A DNA stretch of 64,000 nt from Emticicia agri (GCF_004168285.1 NZ_SEWF01000001.1:227555-291554); one strand, 5' to 3'. Positions 26,631 to 36,326 are shown, counted from the stretch's first letter. Program-made: numbers and translations. The notes: generated from the letters alone by a model not told the origin.

Positions 26631-27970
26631 ATAGCCTCTAAAGCCGCATCACGACCCGATACAATAGCCCCTTCCATAAAGCCCTGCCATTCGGCCAGAT
26701 GTTCGCCTGCAAAATGTACATTCAGGTGGGGCTTTTTTAATTCTGGTTGTATCGTAAACCATTGTCCTGTGGCATAGATGGCATAAGCACCTTTTGAATA
26801 ACGGTCTTGTCCCCAGTTATAATTTACTACTTTTTGCAGGTAATTACGGGCATCGCCCACAGGTCTGATAGAATCTATGATGGTTTGTCTGCGGTAGTCG
26901 TCGCCATGCCAGCCAAACATATCAGCTTTTTCACCAATGCTATAAGAGGTTATTGCTCCTTTCACGTGGTTCTGATTTTTGGTAGCATGATAAAAATAAT
27001 GTGCAGGTGTATCTGTTATCATATCAAAGTCTTCTCGTTTCCAGAAACGTTGACTAAACAAACCCACACACTTATTGATGCGAGCATATTGTAGTGCATC
27101 TAAAGCGTGCAGTTTTGACTTAGGCAAGGCTGGCGAAAAATTGATTTGCCCTAAAGCAAAAGCAGGTACCGTACATATTACTCTATCAGCGTCAAAGGTT
27201 TTTCCATCGGCGCATTTGACTGTAATGTTTTTACCTTTCTGAATAATGGCCTCTACGTGGTGGTCAGTCAGTATTTTTTCTCTACCAATCAGGTCAGCAA
27301 TTTTATTGGCTAAGGTACTGTTGCCTCCCTCCATCTTCAGATCCATCTCATTTTTCTTGCTCGAATACGCATATTCGCTGATGGCTGCATAGGCTGACAC
27401 GTGTCTGATGCTCTCGCCAAAATCTGTACTATCCAATAATTCTCTGAAATACAGGTCATTTTCCGGGATACCATTATTTACCAGATACCGCCACCAGTTC
27501 AAACGGTCAAATAGTTTCTGCTGTTCAGAATTCAGGTTTTTGAATGCTTCCAATAAACCTTCTAATTTTTTCTTCCAATCGGCATCAAAATCCCATTTAT
27601 TTACCTTACTGTATTTACCTCTGAAATACAAATCAGTATCAAAACGATTATCATTCAACTGAATCTTGAAACGCTCACAGAGTTTCTTCACTTCCTCGTG
27701 CGACTCCCCTACCCACTCAGCACCTAATTCTACCCGTAAATCAGCCTGTTCATCAATTTTATGCGTAAATACCCGCCCACCTATGCGGTTACAGGATTCT
27801 AAAATCACAAAATCTATTTTCTTCTCAAAAAGCGTCAGAGCGGCAGAAAGCCCCGAAAAACCTGCGCCTAAAATCACAACTTTAGAGGGTTTTACGTGAT
27901 GGGCAAAGGTCTTTTGATTAAGCAGGACTGCACCTGAAGCAGCCAGACCAAGGAATGAGCGTCGTTTCAT
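26627..27970 (-). CDS. Flavin-containing amine oxidase
   Basis: The protein has 447 residues. The ATG at 27970 gives a twin-arginine-like signal (MKRRSFLGLAASGAVLL), implying export of a folded flavoprotein. The dinucleotide motif VVILGAGFSGLSAA lies near residue 35 and ESCNRIGGRVFTHK follows. Near the C-terminus, HFAGEHLAEWQGFMEGAI matches the FAD-contacting motif of the monoamine oxidase family. The substrate is not known. The gene ends 4 bp inside the convergent SDR gene, and its start is far from the AraC gene. Confidence 0.92.
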   Translation of the reverse strand: MKRRSFLGLAASGAVLLNQKTFAHHVKPSKVVILGAGFSGLSAALTLFEKKIDFVILESCNRIGGRVFTHKIDEQADLRVELGAEWVGESHEEVKKLCERFKIQLNDNRFDTDLYFRGKYSKVNKWDFDADWKKKLEGLLEAFKNLNSEQQKLFDRLNWWRYLVNNGIPENDLYFRELLDSTDFGESIRHVSAYAAISEYAYSSKKNEMDLKMEGGNSTLANKIADLIGREKILTDHHVEAIIQKGKNITVKCADGKTFDADRVICTVPAFALGQINFSPALPKSKLHALDALQYARINKCVGLFSQRFWKREDFDMITDTPAHYFYHATKNQNHVKGAITSYSIGEKADMFGWHGDDYRRQTIIDSIRPVGDARNYLQKVVNYNWGQDRYSKGAYAIYATGQWFTIQPELKKPHLNVHFAGEHLAEWQGFMEGAIVSGRDAALEAI

Positions 27971-28121
27971 GGTTAAATAATAGATGGTTTTGCGATGAGA
28001 CAAAAAAAAATGATGTTTTCCCCTTTTCAGAAAAACATCATCTTCACTCATCCTTTACAAATATACCCTATCTACAAGCATGAAATGAGTATTTTTTGAA
28101 TTTTTTATTATGTGGCAAGCA

Positions 28122-28997
28122 CTACCGTATTCCTTTGGTGTATTCTTTCTGATACAAAAGCGGTGTTTTTCCGGTAATCTCTTTAAACTGACGATTGAAA
28201 TTTGAAATTGTATTATAGCCGCTTTCATAAGCTACCTGTGTGATACTCAGATTCCCCTCATGTAGTAATTTACAGGCGTGTCCGATACGAATCTCCGCTA
28301 TAAAATCAAAAAAAGGTTTGTTTGTCCGGCTCTTGAAATACCGGCAAAAAGCCGAATCGCTCATACTCACCAATGATGCGAGTTCACTTAATCGCACTTC
28401 TTCTTTAAAATGTTTCATCACATACTCATGTACTTTCTGCATCCGTTCTGTTTCTGAAACCTTGTGCGTATTTACATAGCCAAAACTGGCAATGTATTCG
28501 TATTCGGTTGATTGTGCCAGTTGATGAAGCATCGACAAAAACTTTAATACCCTTTCAAAGCCCTCAAAATGGTGTAAATTCTGTAATTCATACCTGATGT
28601 ACTCTTTGGTTTCGCCAAATATATCCAGTCCTCGCTCACCTCTTTCCAATAGTTGTTTCAGGTTGTGCATTTCACTTTTTTCAAAGAAATCATCCCCTAA
28701 AAAATCTTCAGTAAAATAAATGACAATTCCATGCGTAATCAAATCGGGGTTATGCTCAAAATATGCCCGGTCGCTCTGCCATAGATGTGGGATATTAGGC
28801 CCTAAAAATACCGTATCGCCAGCCTCAAAATGCCTGATATTGTCTCCGATGAATCTTGTACCACTGCCTTCCAGCACCGTAAATAGCTGATAATGCGGGT
28901 GGAAATGCCAGTTTGGGTCAAAATGTGGCTCTATTAATTCTTTCAGGGTAAAAGAATAAACCGCACTTTCAACCGATTTTTTGAGAAGAGGTTTCAT
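28122..28997 (-). CDS. AraC-family regulator with cupin sensor domain
   Basis: The 291 residues contain an N-terminal cupin (about 20-100: FHPHYQLFTVLEGSGTRFIG, GDTVFLGPNIPHLW) that probably binds a sugar. The C-terminal half carries two AraC helix-turn-helix units (about 190-285: RLSELASLVSMSDSAFCRYF, ITQVAYESGYNTISNFNRQFKE). It is transcribed away from the three-gene sugar operon starting at 29140, with a 142-bp shared promoter region, and probably regulates it. A sugar or sugar-derived keto compound is a plausible inducer. Confidence 0.93.
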   Translation of the reverse strand: MKPLLKKSVESAVYSFTLKELIEPHFDPNWHFHPHYQLFTVLEGSGTRFIGDNIRHFEAGDTVFLGPNIPHLWQSDRAYFEHNPDLITHGIVIYFTEDFLGDDFFEKSEMHNLKQLLERGERGLDIFGETKEYIRYELQNLHHFEGFERVLKFLSMLHQLAQSTEYEYIASFGYVNTHKVSETERMQKVHEYVMKHFKEEVRLSELASLVSMSDSAFCRYFKSRTNKPFFDFIAEIRIGHACKLLHEGNLSITQVAYESGYNTISNFNRQFKEITGKTPLLYQKEYTKGIR

Positions 28998-29139
28998 AAA
29001 GAACTATTCTGAATTTTAACCATAAATTTAAAGATAAAAACAAATAAAGTCAAAATACAGTCAGTATTAGTAAAAGTAGGCTTACTTTTTTGTACTATTT
29101 TAAGATAGTTTTGTAATGTGAAAATTTAAGAAAATCAGC

Positions 29140-29997
29140 ATGAAGTTTGGAATGAATCTCCTTTTGTGGGGAACAGAAATTAACGAGAGTCTTTTTCCGG
29201 TATTAGAAGAAATAAAAGCGCTTGGATTTGATGGGGTTGAAGTGCCTATTTTTGATACAGACCCAACCCATTGGTATAAGTGGCGGGAAAAATTAGATGA
29301 GTTGGAGTTAGACAGAATTGCCGTAACTATCTGTGGCGCTGATTTTAATCAAATCAGTCCCGACCCAGCCATCAGAAAAGCAACTTTAGAACGTAATAAA
29401 CTGGCTGTTGATTGTGCGATGGTCTTAGGAGCTAATCTGCTGAATGGCCCGTATCACTCAGCTTTAGGTCAGTTTACAGGCCAACCTGCTACCGAGCAGG
29501 AATGGCGCTGGGCAGTAGATAATCTGAGAGAATTAGCCGATTATGCCGATAGTTTCGGTATTACTTTAGGGCTTGAATACCTGAATCGTTTTGAAAGCTA
29601 CCTGGTATCGTCAAGCGATGAATTGATTAAACTCGTAGAAGACATTGACCATCCGGCTTGTAAAATTATGTTTGATACTTTTCATGCCAATATTGAAGAA
29701 AAGAGTCTGGGTGATGCTATCAGAAAGCTATCGAAACATCTGGTACATGTGCAGGTTTCAGAAAACGACCGAAGCACCGTTGGCACAGGAAATGTTAATT
29801 GGGAAGATGTTTTCAAGGCATTACAAGAAATTAAGTATGACGGTTGGTTATCGGTAGAAGCCTTTAGTCAGAAATTAGCAGTAGCCAATATCTGGCGAAA
29901 AATGTTTGATTCAGAAACACAATTAATGAAAGATAGTCTTAGTTTTTTAAAAAATAGTCTTGCAGAAAATCCCGGCACCCCGAGTATTCCTTATTAA
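29140..29997 (+). CDS. Sugar phosphate isomerase/epimerase-family TIM barrel
   Basis: The 285-residue protein is of the xylose isomerase-like TIM barrel type. Metal-site residues are visible in LGLEYLNRFE (Glu), MFDTFHANIEE (Asp and His), HVQVSENDRSTVGTGNVNW and LSVEAF (Glu). The closest matches by pattern are D-tagatose/D-psicose 3-epimerases and the 3-keto-sugar-related isomerases of Bacteroidota. It is followed by a Gfo/Idh/MocA dehydrogenase 51 bp downstream; the pair is typical of C3-oxidised sugar metabolism. The substrate is not predicted. Confidence 0.9.
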   Translation: MKFGMNLLLWGTEINESLFPVLEEIKALGFDGVEVPIFDTDPTHWYKWREKLDELELDRIAVTICGADFNQISPDPAIRKATLERNKLAVDCAMVLGANLLNGPYHSALGQFTGQPATEQEWRWAVDNLRELADYADSFGITLGLEYLNRFESYLVSSSDELIKLVEDIDHPACKIMFDTFHANIEEKSLGDAIRKLSKHLVHVQVSENDRSTVGTGNVNWEDVFKALQEIKYDGWLSVEAFSQKLAVANIWRKMFDSETQLMKDSLSFLKNSLAENPGTPSIPY

Positions 29998-30048
29998 TGG
30001 AAAAAGTAGTTTCTAACGGATTTGACGCTAACCCCAAACAATTAAACC

Positions 30049-31173
30049 ATGTCAAAAAAAATCAATATTGCTATCGTCGGGCTTGGCTTCGGTGCCGAGT
30101 TTATTCCTATTTATCAACGCCACCCAAATGCCAACATGTATGCCATTTGTCAGCGTAATGTAGAAAAACTGAATCAGATTGGTGATGCCTTTGGTATCGA
30201 AAAACGCTATTCTGATTATGACGAATTGCTCAAAGACCCGGATGTTGATGCAGTACATATCAATTCCCCTATTCCGAATCACGCCGAGCAAAGTCTGAAA
30301 GCCTTGTATGCAGGCAAACACGTAGCTTGTACAGTACCAATGGCTACTTCGGTAGAAGACTGTATGGCGATTGTGAAAGCCGTAAAAGAAACAGGCAAAA
30401 AATACATGATGATGGAAACGGTGGTGTATGCCCGTGAATTTTTATTTGTAAAAGAATTGTATGAAAAAGGTGAGTTAGGAAAAGTACAGTTTCTGAAAGC
30501 AAGCCACCAACAGGATATGGACGGCTGGCCTGATTACTGGCCTGGTTTACCTCCGATGCACTACGCTACGCACTGCGTAGGGCCTGTAGCTGGTTTATTG
30601 AAACTTGAAGCTGAATATGTATCCTGCTTTGGTTCTGGTACTATCCGTGAGGAACTGGCTCAAATTCATAATTCTCCTTTTGCCGTTGAATCGGCGCATA
30701 TCAAGTTCAAAGACAGCGATTTGAGTGCATATGTGTATCGTTCATTGTTTGATGTAGCCCGCCAATACAGAGAAAGTTTTGAAGTATATGGCTCGAAAAA
30801 ATCTTTTGAATGGGCATTGATTGAGCATGAAGAACATATTATTCATACAGCCAAAAAACCTGAGCACGAGATTCCTGAAAAAGTAACGGTGAAAGATTAT
30901 GCACATTTGCTACCGGAGGGTATTCAGGATTTCACGACTAAAGGTGTGTATGACTTAGGCGAAAACAATCACTTATCGTTTACACAAGGTTCGGGGCACG
31001 GTGGTTCTCACCCGCATTTAGCACATGAGTTCCTGATGGCCTTGGTTGAAGACCGTGAACCATTCCCGAATGCAGCACAATCGGCTAACTGGACAAGTGT
31101 AGGTATTTTAGCACACGAATCAGCTATGCAAGGTGGTAAAATCATGCATTTACCTGACTTTCACAACGTATAA
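30049..31173 (+). CDS. Gfo/Idh/MocA-family oxidoreductase
   Basis: The protein has 374 residues. The N-terminal Rossmann domain (NIAIVGLGFGAEFIPIYQRH) binds NAD(P); the EKP-type motif is replaced by CTVPMATSVEDC. The sugar-binding side contains HCVGPVAGLLKLEAEY. Enzymes of this family oxidise or reduce sugars and inositols at one carbon. There is no signal peptide, so it is cytoplasmic. It is the second gene in the AraC-adjacent unit. Confidence 0.92.
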   Translation: MSKKINIAIVGLGFGAEFIPIYQRHPNANMYAICQRNVEKLNQIGDAFGIEKRYSDYDELLKDPDVDAVHINSPIPNHAEQSLKALYAGKHVACTVPMATSVEDCMAIVKAVKETGKKYMMMETVVYAREFLFVKELYEKGELGKVQFLKASHQQDMDGWPDYWPGLPPMHYATHCVGPVAGLLKLEAEYVSCFGSGTIREELAQIHNSPFAVESAHIKFKDSDLSAYVYRSLFDVARQYRESFEVYGSKKSFEWALIEHEEHIIHTAKKPEHEIPEKVTVKDYAHLLPEGIQDFTTKGVYDLGENNHLSFTQGSGHGGSHPHLAHEFLMALVEDREPFPNAAQSANWTSVGILAHESAMQGGKIMHLPDFHNV

Positions 31174-31217
31174 TTTATAAGATATGGGATTGTCACAAAG
31201 GCTTTTCATTTGGAAGG

Positions 31218-31307
31218 AACCCCACCCTATCCCTCCCCAACAATGGGGAGGGGACAAAAAAAGTCTCTCTACCCACTGTTGGGGAGAGAGATTTAGAGAG
31301 TGGGGTT
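31218..31307. repeat. Cruciform-like CCTCCCC repeat in the leader of the giant gene
   Basis: Outer arms AACCCCAC (31218-31225) and GTGGGGTT (31300-31307) enclose an inner hairpin CCCTCCCCA/TGGGGAGGG (around 31231-31252) and a second imperfect hairpin (CTCTCT...AGAGAG, 31265-31290). It lies in the 235-bp gap between the dehydrogenase and the giant gene. The open reading frame that starts at 31184 translates through it, which is why that start is rejected. Confidence 0.75.
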
Positions 31308-31408
31308 TTATTTCGCTGAATAATATTTCACTTCTTTTGCCTTTAAGACTCCCTTTTCTACAATTGCCTATCACTACGAGTAATAAAACTCTGCTATTTA
31401 AAAATCTC

Positions 31409-34400
31409 ATGAAAAAAACGTTAATACTCTTGATGGTCTTGCTTTGGCAAGGCGTTCAAGCCCAAAAAGCCCGCCGCCTGGAGATTCTGTTCTTAGGCGA
31501 TAACGGGCATCACCGCCCTGTCGAAAGGCTTCCGACATTGATGGCTGCCCTTGGTGCCAAAGGGGTCAACTTTACTTATACTGACCGTCTGGAAGACATT
31601 AATCCTAAAAATCTGGCTAAATATGATGCCTTGATGATTTATGCGAACTGGGATGAAATTACGCCATCGGCAGAAAAAGCATTGTTAGATTATGTAGCCT
31701 CGGGTAAAGGTATTATCCCTGTTCACTGCGCCTCATTCTGTTTCCGAAACTCACCTGAATATGTAAAATTAGTAGGCGGACAGTTCTGGCGTCATAAAAT
31801 GGATACTATTCAGGCAAAAGTAGTGTTACCTACTCATCTGATAGTAAAAGATTTACCAACTATCAAGGCTTATGACGAAACTTATCTGCATAGCCATTTA
31901 CAGGCAGATAACAATGTATTGATGGTTCGTGAAATTAAGGCAGACCAGAAGGCAGACCGTCCGGAAACAAATATTGAGCCTTATACATGGACACGTACTT
32001 ATGGCAAAGGCCGTGTGTTTTATACAGCCTACGGACACGATGATAATACCTGGAGCAATACTGCTTTTCAACAATTGTTGTATAATGGTATTATCTGGGC
32101 AGTTGATGAAGGCGCAAGGTCGGCACATGCGGCTTTAAACCCTAAGCCTTTTGAATACCGGGAAGCTAAATTGCCTAACTACGAAAGACGTCCGGGTGTG
32201 CAATTGCAACAATTCCCGCTTTCGCCGGAAGAATCAATGAAACATATTCAGGTACCTGTTGACTTTACGCTGGAATTATTTGCGGCAGAACCGAATGTGC
32301 AACACCCGATTGCGATGTCGTGGGATGAAAAGGGAAGACTGTATGTGTTAATAACCAAAGATTATCCGAACGAAAGAAAAGATACAGGTGGAAGCGATTT
32401 TATTCTGATTTGTGAAGATACCAACAAAGACGGTAAAGCAGACAAATTTACCCGTTTTGCCGAAGGTTTAAGTATTCCGACAGGAATGGTATTTGCTAAT
32501 GGCGGTCTGATTGTATCACAGGCACCTCACATGATTTTCCTGAAAGATACAGATGGAGACGACAAAGCAGATGAAAAGAAGATTTTATTCTCAGGATTCG
32601 GCACAGGTGATACCCATGCAGGGCCATCGAACTTACACTATGGTTTTGATAACTGGATATGGGGTTGCGTAGGCTATTCAGGATTCAAAGGCAAAGTGGG
32701 TACGGCTGACACTTTAAAATTCGGGCAGGCTTTATTCCGTTTCAAACCAGACGGTTCTAAAGTAGAATGGGTAACGAGTACTTCTAACAATACCTGGGGT
32801 ATGGGTTTCAACGAAGCAGGCGATGTATTTGGCTCTACTGCCAACAACTCACACGGTTGGTATATGGCTATTCCGCACAAAAACTTCCTGACCCCGGGTT
32901 TTAATACAGATAATGGTAGTCGTTCTACAGATACGCACAAAGACATGAAGCCTATTACAGAAAAGGTAAGACAGGTAGACGTTTTTGGAGGCTTCACAGC
33001 CGCTGCAGGGCATAATTTCTATACGGCAAGAGCCTATCCTAAAAACTACTGGAACCAGATTGCTTTTGTAGCAGAGCCAACGGGGCATATTCTTCACCAG
33101 AACCTGATGGAGAAAAAAGGCACCAACTACGAAGACAAAGAAGCGTTTAACCTGATGGCAGGTGCCGATGAGTGGTTTTCTCCGGTATTTGCCGAAGTAG
33201 GTCCCGACGGTGCTGTGTGGGTAGCAGACTGGTATAGCTTCATTATTCAGCATAACCCTGTGCCAAAAGGATTTGATAATGGTTTAGGTAATGCTTATGA
33301 AACTGATTTACGTGATTATACACATGGACGTATCTATAGAGTGGGCTGGAAAGAAGCCCCTGCTTATACGCCTTTATCATTAAGCAAAGACCGTCCTGAT
33401 GAATTAGTCAGTGCGTTGAAAAACACCAATATGTTCTGGAGAAGTCATGCACAAAGACTATTGGTAGAACGTGGTAAAACTGATGTAGTGCCTGCACTGA
33501 TTGCGTTGGTAAAAGACCAGTCGGTTGACGAAATCGGATTAAATACTGCGGCTACTCATGCCATCTGGGCATTGAAAGGCTTAGGTGCTATCGAAAACAA
33601 TAATGAAGCATTACAGGCTGTGATTGGTGCTTTGAAACATCCATCGTGGGCTGTTCAGAAAAATGCCATTCAGGTTTTACCTGATACGCAGAATTCTGTA
33701 GAAGTTATTCTGCAAAACGACCTGTTGAATAGCAAAGAACCAATCGTTGTGTTGAATGCGATTTTAGCTTTGAGCGAACTACCGCTTACACCCGCCTCTG
33801 AACAGGCACTTCTAACACGTATGGAACAAGCTACCGAAAGTACCGATCGTTGGTTGCCTGATGCTTTTGCTGTTGCTTTAACAAGTCATAAATCAGTTCT
33901 GTTGAAAAAATACTTGAACAAACTAACCAGCAGTACCAATGCTATGCCTATGAATCATGACCACTCGGCAATGAATCATGGCAGTACTACTGCATCTACA
34001 GCTAAAGAAACGCCTAAAGCACTTCCTGCTCCGGCTAATGGTATTGACTTAATAGTTACCAATTTACGTGCAGAGCCAGCTTCTCCTTATGTACGTGAGG
34101 GTATGCGTTATTTTATAGATGTAAAAAACAATGGTAAAGATTCATTGAAAAAAGGCATTGCAGTGGCGCTGAAAATTGAGATTACCGGACAAGGACAAAA
34201 ATCTACTACCTGGAGCTGGTTCCATAACACAGGTATAGCCGCCGGAGAAACAGTAGCTATTGCAAAAAATACCAATGGCCCTTGGGTTGGTGATTTTTAT
34301 TATACTACAGATAAACCTGGAGAATATACTTTCAACGTTTCTCTTGATTATGAAAATAAAATAGAAGAAAACAACGAGAAAAATAACTTTTACAGCAAGA

Positions 34401-35098
34401 AAATCACTTTTCAACAGGCACAGAAACTGTCAACGTTTGCTTTGGAAAGAGCTGCCAGAAGTTATTCTTCTGCAATGCCTGCTGATACCGTAGCAGCCCT
34501 ACTTAAATATTGGGACAAACTACCCGGTACTGAAAATGTAGCCTTATTAAAAGGTATATCAAATGGCTGGAATCCTCGTAGAAAAGGTACTGTCAATGCT
34601 GATAACCAGAAATTCTTAGCGTCTTTAAATACTAAGCTGACTGAAACGAATGCAGAAAGACTGAGCAAACTATTAGTTGCATGGGGCTTGAAAAGCAGTA
34701 GTGAAGGTGAAGATAAAGACGCCATAGTTATCAATATCAAGTCTATTAAAGAAGAAATGAAGTTTGATAAGAAAGAGTTTACTGTAAAAGCAGGTAAACC
34801 TGTGGTATTGGTATTTGACAATCCTGATGCCATGCAGCATAACATTGTTATAGGGAAGCAAAAGAGCATGGAGATTATAGGCAAAGCGGCTGATAAGATG
34901 ATTACACAAAAAGATGCCGCCGAGAAAGCTTATGTACCGGCTATTCCGCAGGTAATTGCTGCTACGCCATTAGTTAATCCGAACGAAACTTATCGTTTAA
35001 AATTCACTGCTCCGGCCGAAGTAGGGAATTACCCATTCGTATGTACATTCCCGGGTCACTGGCGATTAATGTTTGGTACGATGAAAGTAGTGAAATAA
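31409..35098 (+). CDS. Secreted multidomain ThuA / PVC-type propeller / HEAT / CARDB / blue-copper protein
   Basis: The ATG at 31409 gives a signal peptide (MKKTLILLMVLLWQGVQAQ) and 1229 residues. In order: ThuA domain (about 20-240: HCASFCFRNSPEYVKLVGGQF), a PVC-type dehydrogenase-like six-bladed propeller (about 270-640: PIAMSWDEKGRLYV, SWDEKGR, NLHYGFDNWIWG), HEAT repeats (about 660-830), a His/Met-rich linker (MPMNHDHSAMNHG), a CARDB domain (about 860-990), and a C-terminal azurin/plastocyanin domain (about 1105-1229). The copper ligands are visible: His1144, Cys1212, His1217, Met1221, with azurin spacing. It ends the sugar operon and probably acts in the periplasm, oxidising a sugar and passing electrons to the copper. 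Confidence 0.9.
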   Translation: MKKTLILLMVLLWQGVQAQKARRLEILFLGDNGHHRPVERLPTLMAALGAKGVNFTYTDRLEDINPKNLAKYDALMIYANWDEITPSAEKALLDYVASGKGIIPVHCASFCFRNSPEYVKLVGGQFWRHKMDTIQAKVVLPTHLIVKDLPTIKAYDETYLHSHLQADNNVLMVREIKADQKADRPETNIEPYTWTRTYGKGRVFYTAYGHDDNTWSNTAFQQLLYNGIIWAVDEGARSAHAALNPKPFEYREAKLPNYERRPGVQLQQFPLSPEESMKHIQVPVDFTLELFAAEPNVQHPIAMSWDEKGRLYVLITKDYPNERKDTGGSDFILICEDTNKDGKADKFTRFAEGLSIPTGMVFANGGLIVSQAPHMIFLKDTDGDDKADEKKILFSGFGTGDTHAGPSNLHYGFDNWIWGCVGYSGFKGKVGTADTLKFGQALFRFKPDGSKVEWVTSTSNNTWGMGFNEAGDVFGSTANNSHGWYMAIPHKNFLTPGFNTDNGSRSTDTHKDMKPITEKVRQVDVFGGFTAAAGHNFYTARAYPKNYWNQIAFVAEPTGHILHQNLMEKKGTNYEDKEAFNLMAGADEWFSPVFAEVGPDGAVWVADWYSFIIQHNPVPKGFDNGLGNAYETDLRDYTHGRIYRVGWKEAPAYTPLSLSKDRPDELVSALKNTNMFWRSHAQRLLVERGKTDVVPALIALVKDQSVDEIGLNTAATHAIWALKGLGAIENNNEALQAVIGALKHPSWAVQKNAIQVLPDTQNSVEVILQNDLLNSKEPIVVLNAILALSELPLTPASEQALLTRMEQATESTDRWLPDAFAVALTSHKSVLLKKYLNKLTSSTNAMPMNHDHSAMNHGSTTASTAKETPKALPAPANGIDLIVTNLRAEPASPYVREGMRYFIDVKNNGKDSLKKGIAVALKIEITGQGQKSTTWSWFHNTGIAAGETVAIAKNTNGPWVGDFYYTTDKPGEYTFNVSLDYENKIEENNEKNNFYSKKITFQQAQKLSTFALERAARSYSSAMPADTVAALLKYWDKLPGTENVALLKGISNGWNPRRKGTVNADNQKFLASLNTKLTETNAERLSKLLVAWGLKSSSEGEDKDAIVINIKSIKEEMKFDKKEFTVKAGKPVVLVFDNPDAMQHNIVIGKQKSMEIIGKAADKMITQKDAAEKAYVPAIPQVIAATPLVNPNETYRLKFTAPAEVGNYPFVCTFPGHWRLMFGTMKVVK

Positions 35099-35146
35099 GA
35101 TTTTTGACAAAAGAATAACGTTATAATAGATTGTAATTAAATTGAC

Positions 35147-35180
35147 AAACAGCCTCTTGATTAAGGGGCTGTTTTGTTTT
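35147..35180 (+). terminator. Terminator of the sugar operon
   Basis: A stem AAACAGCCTCTT / AAGGGGCTGTTTT (35147-35158 with 35163-35175), with one mismatch, a GATT loop and a following TTGTTTT, lies 49 nt after the stop. Confidence 0.85.
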
Positions 35181-35285
35181 CATAATGACAAGGTAGAGCT
35201 ATAAGAATAATTACAAACTAAGTTTTCTTTTTAATCTTTTTTTGCTCTATTTTGTTATATAGAAAAGAAGCTAAATTTTAAAACT

Positions 35286-35540
35286 ATGAATCGCATGAGA
35301 AGACCTTCTATCAGGAAAAGAAAAGATGATGAAATAGAAATACTAAGAAAATCTGCCTTAGAAGGCTCCCGTACGGCAATAAGGGAGTCAATAGCCTTAG
35401 GTTTAACAATAAAGTTAATATCGGGAAATAAACTTATTGAAAAAACCCCTGACGGGAAAAAACGAGTATTAAGGAAATTGGAGAGAGAACCAGGTACAGA
35501 TATAGAATTAAAGAAAGGGATGGTTCTACGCAGAAAATGA
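35286..35540 (+). CDS. Putative antitoxin of a zeta-toxin-like pair
   Basis: The 84-residue protein is small and basic (MNRMRRPSIRKRKDDEIE...). It overlaps the following toxin-like gene by ATGA, giving translational coupling, the classic antitoxin-toxin arrangement. I do not recognise a characterised antitoxin family. It contains a lysine-rich tail (GTDIELKKGMVLRRK) that could be flexible. Antitoxin assignment rests on context only. Confidence 0.6.
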   Translation: MNRMRRPSIRKRKDDEIEILRKSALEGSRTAIRESIALGLTIKLISGNKLIEKTPDGKKRVLRKLEREPGTDIELKKGMVLRRK

Positions 35541-36205
35541 AGAAAAGACTAAGAATATTTGCAGGTCCAAATGGTTCAGATAAAAGTACTTTATTTGAAA
35601 AATTCTCAAAAAACTATAATGCAGGTATCTTCATTAATGCTGACCAGATTGAAAAAATTTTGGATAATAAAAAGCTGATTGATTTAAATAACTACAACCT
35701 TAAATCTAACCAACAGGAGTTAGAATACTTCCTGCAAAAACCAAGTAGTATTTCCCTTATCGAAAAAGCAAAAGAAAGCAATTATACGATAAATTTAGTA
35801 ATCAGAGAAAATATTATTGTAGACTTATCTAATGAATCTCACAGCTACGCAGGCTCTTTAATTGCCTCTTTCCTTAGAGAAAAAATATTTAAAACTAATA
35901 AAAGTTTCAGTTTTGAAACAGTCATGAGTCATCCTTCAAAATTAGAAGAGATAAAAGAAGCGAAAAACTTAGGCTATACTACTTATTTATACTTCGTTTG
36001 TATTGATGACCCTGAAGTAAATATATCAAGAGTAGAAAATAGAGTACAAAAAGGTGGGCATAATGTAAATGAAGAAAAAGTCAGAGAAAGATATACCAAA
36101 ACTTTAGACAATTTATTTCCTACAATTGAACTCTGCGACAGAGTATATCTATTCGATAATACAGGGGAAGAATTAACGCTAATTGCCTCTATTATGGGAG
36201 GATAA
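35537..36205 (+). CDS. Zeta-toxin-like kinase with altered P-loop
   Basis: The 222-residue protein begins MKKRLRIFAGPNGSDKST, a zeta-toxin-type P-loop in which the invariant Gly before Lys is Asp (GGT to GAT at 35579-35581). Further motifs fit zeta/UDP-GlcNAc-kinase relatives: INADQIEKIL, SFETVMSHPSK and the lid YFVCIDDPEVNISRVENRVQKGGHNV. Zeta toxins phosphorylate UDP-N-acetylglucosamine and block cell-wall synthesis. With Asp in the P-loop, ATP binding and catalysis are probably lost or changed. The P-loop change looks like a detoxifying mutation. A hairpin (36284-36314) separates it from the convergent dehydrogenase. Confidence 0.8.
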   Translation: MKKRLRIFAGPNGSDKSTLFEKFSKNYNAGIFINADQIEKILDNKKLIDLNNYNLKSNQQELEYFLQKPSSISLIEKAKESNYTINLVIRENIIVDLSNESHSYAGSLIASFLREKIFKTNKSFSFETVMSHPSKLEEIKEAKNLGYTTYLYFVCIDDPEVNISRVENRVQKGGHNVNEEKVRERYTKTLDNLFPTIELCDRVYLFDNTGEELTLIASIMGG

Positions 36206-36283
36206 GAGTTAGAGATTCAAGTAGATGGGGAGTATTTTCCAAACTGGTTCAACAAATATGTTCTAAATCATTTTACCATATAA

Positions 36284-36314
36284 AGAGGTTTGATATTTAT
36301 ATCTTATCAAACCT
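36284..36314. terminator. Hairpin between the toxin-like and alcohol dehydrogenase genes
   Basis: Perfect 11-bp arms (36284-36294 and 36304-36314) with a 9-nt loop lie between converging genes. The T tract is short on both strands (CTTTATA on minus), so termination strength is uncertain. Confidence 0.65.
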
Positions 36315-36326
36315 CCCAATAATCTC

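Noticed and set aside
31184..31408. N-terminal extension of the giant protein from the ATG at 31184
   Set aside because: It translates through an inverted-repeat element and places the signal peptide at residue 76; the ATG at 31409 gives a normal signal peptide.
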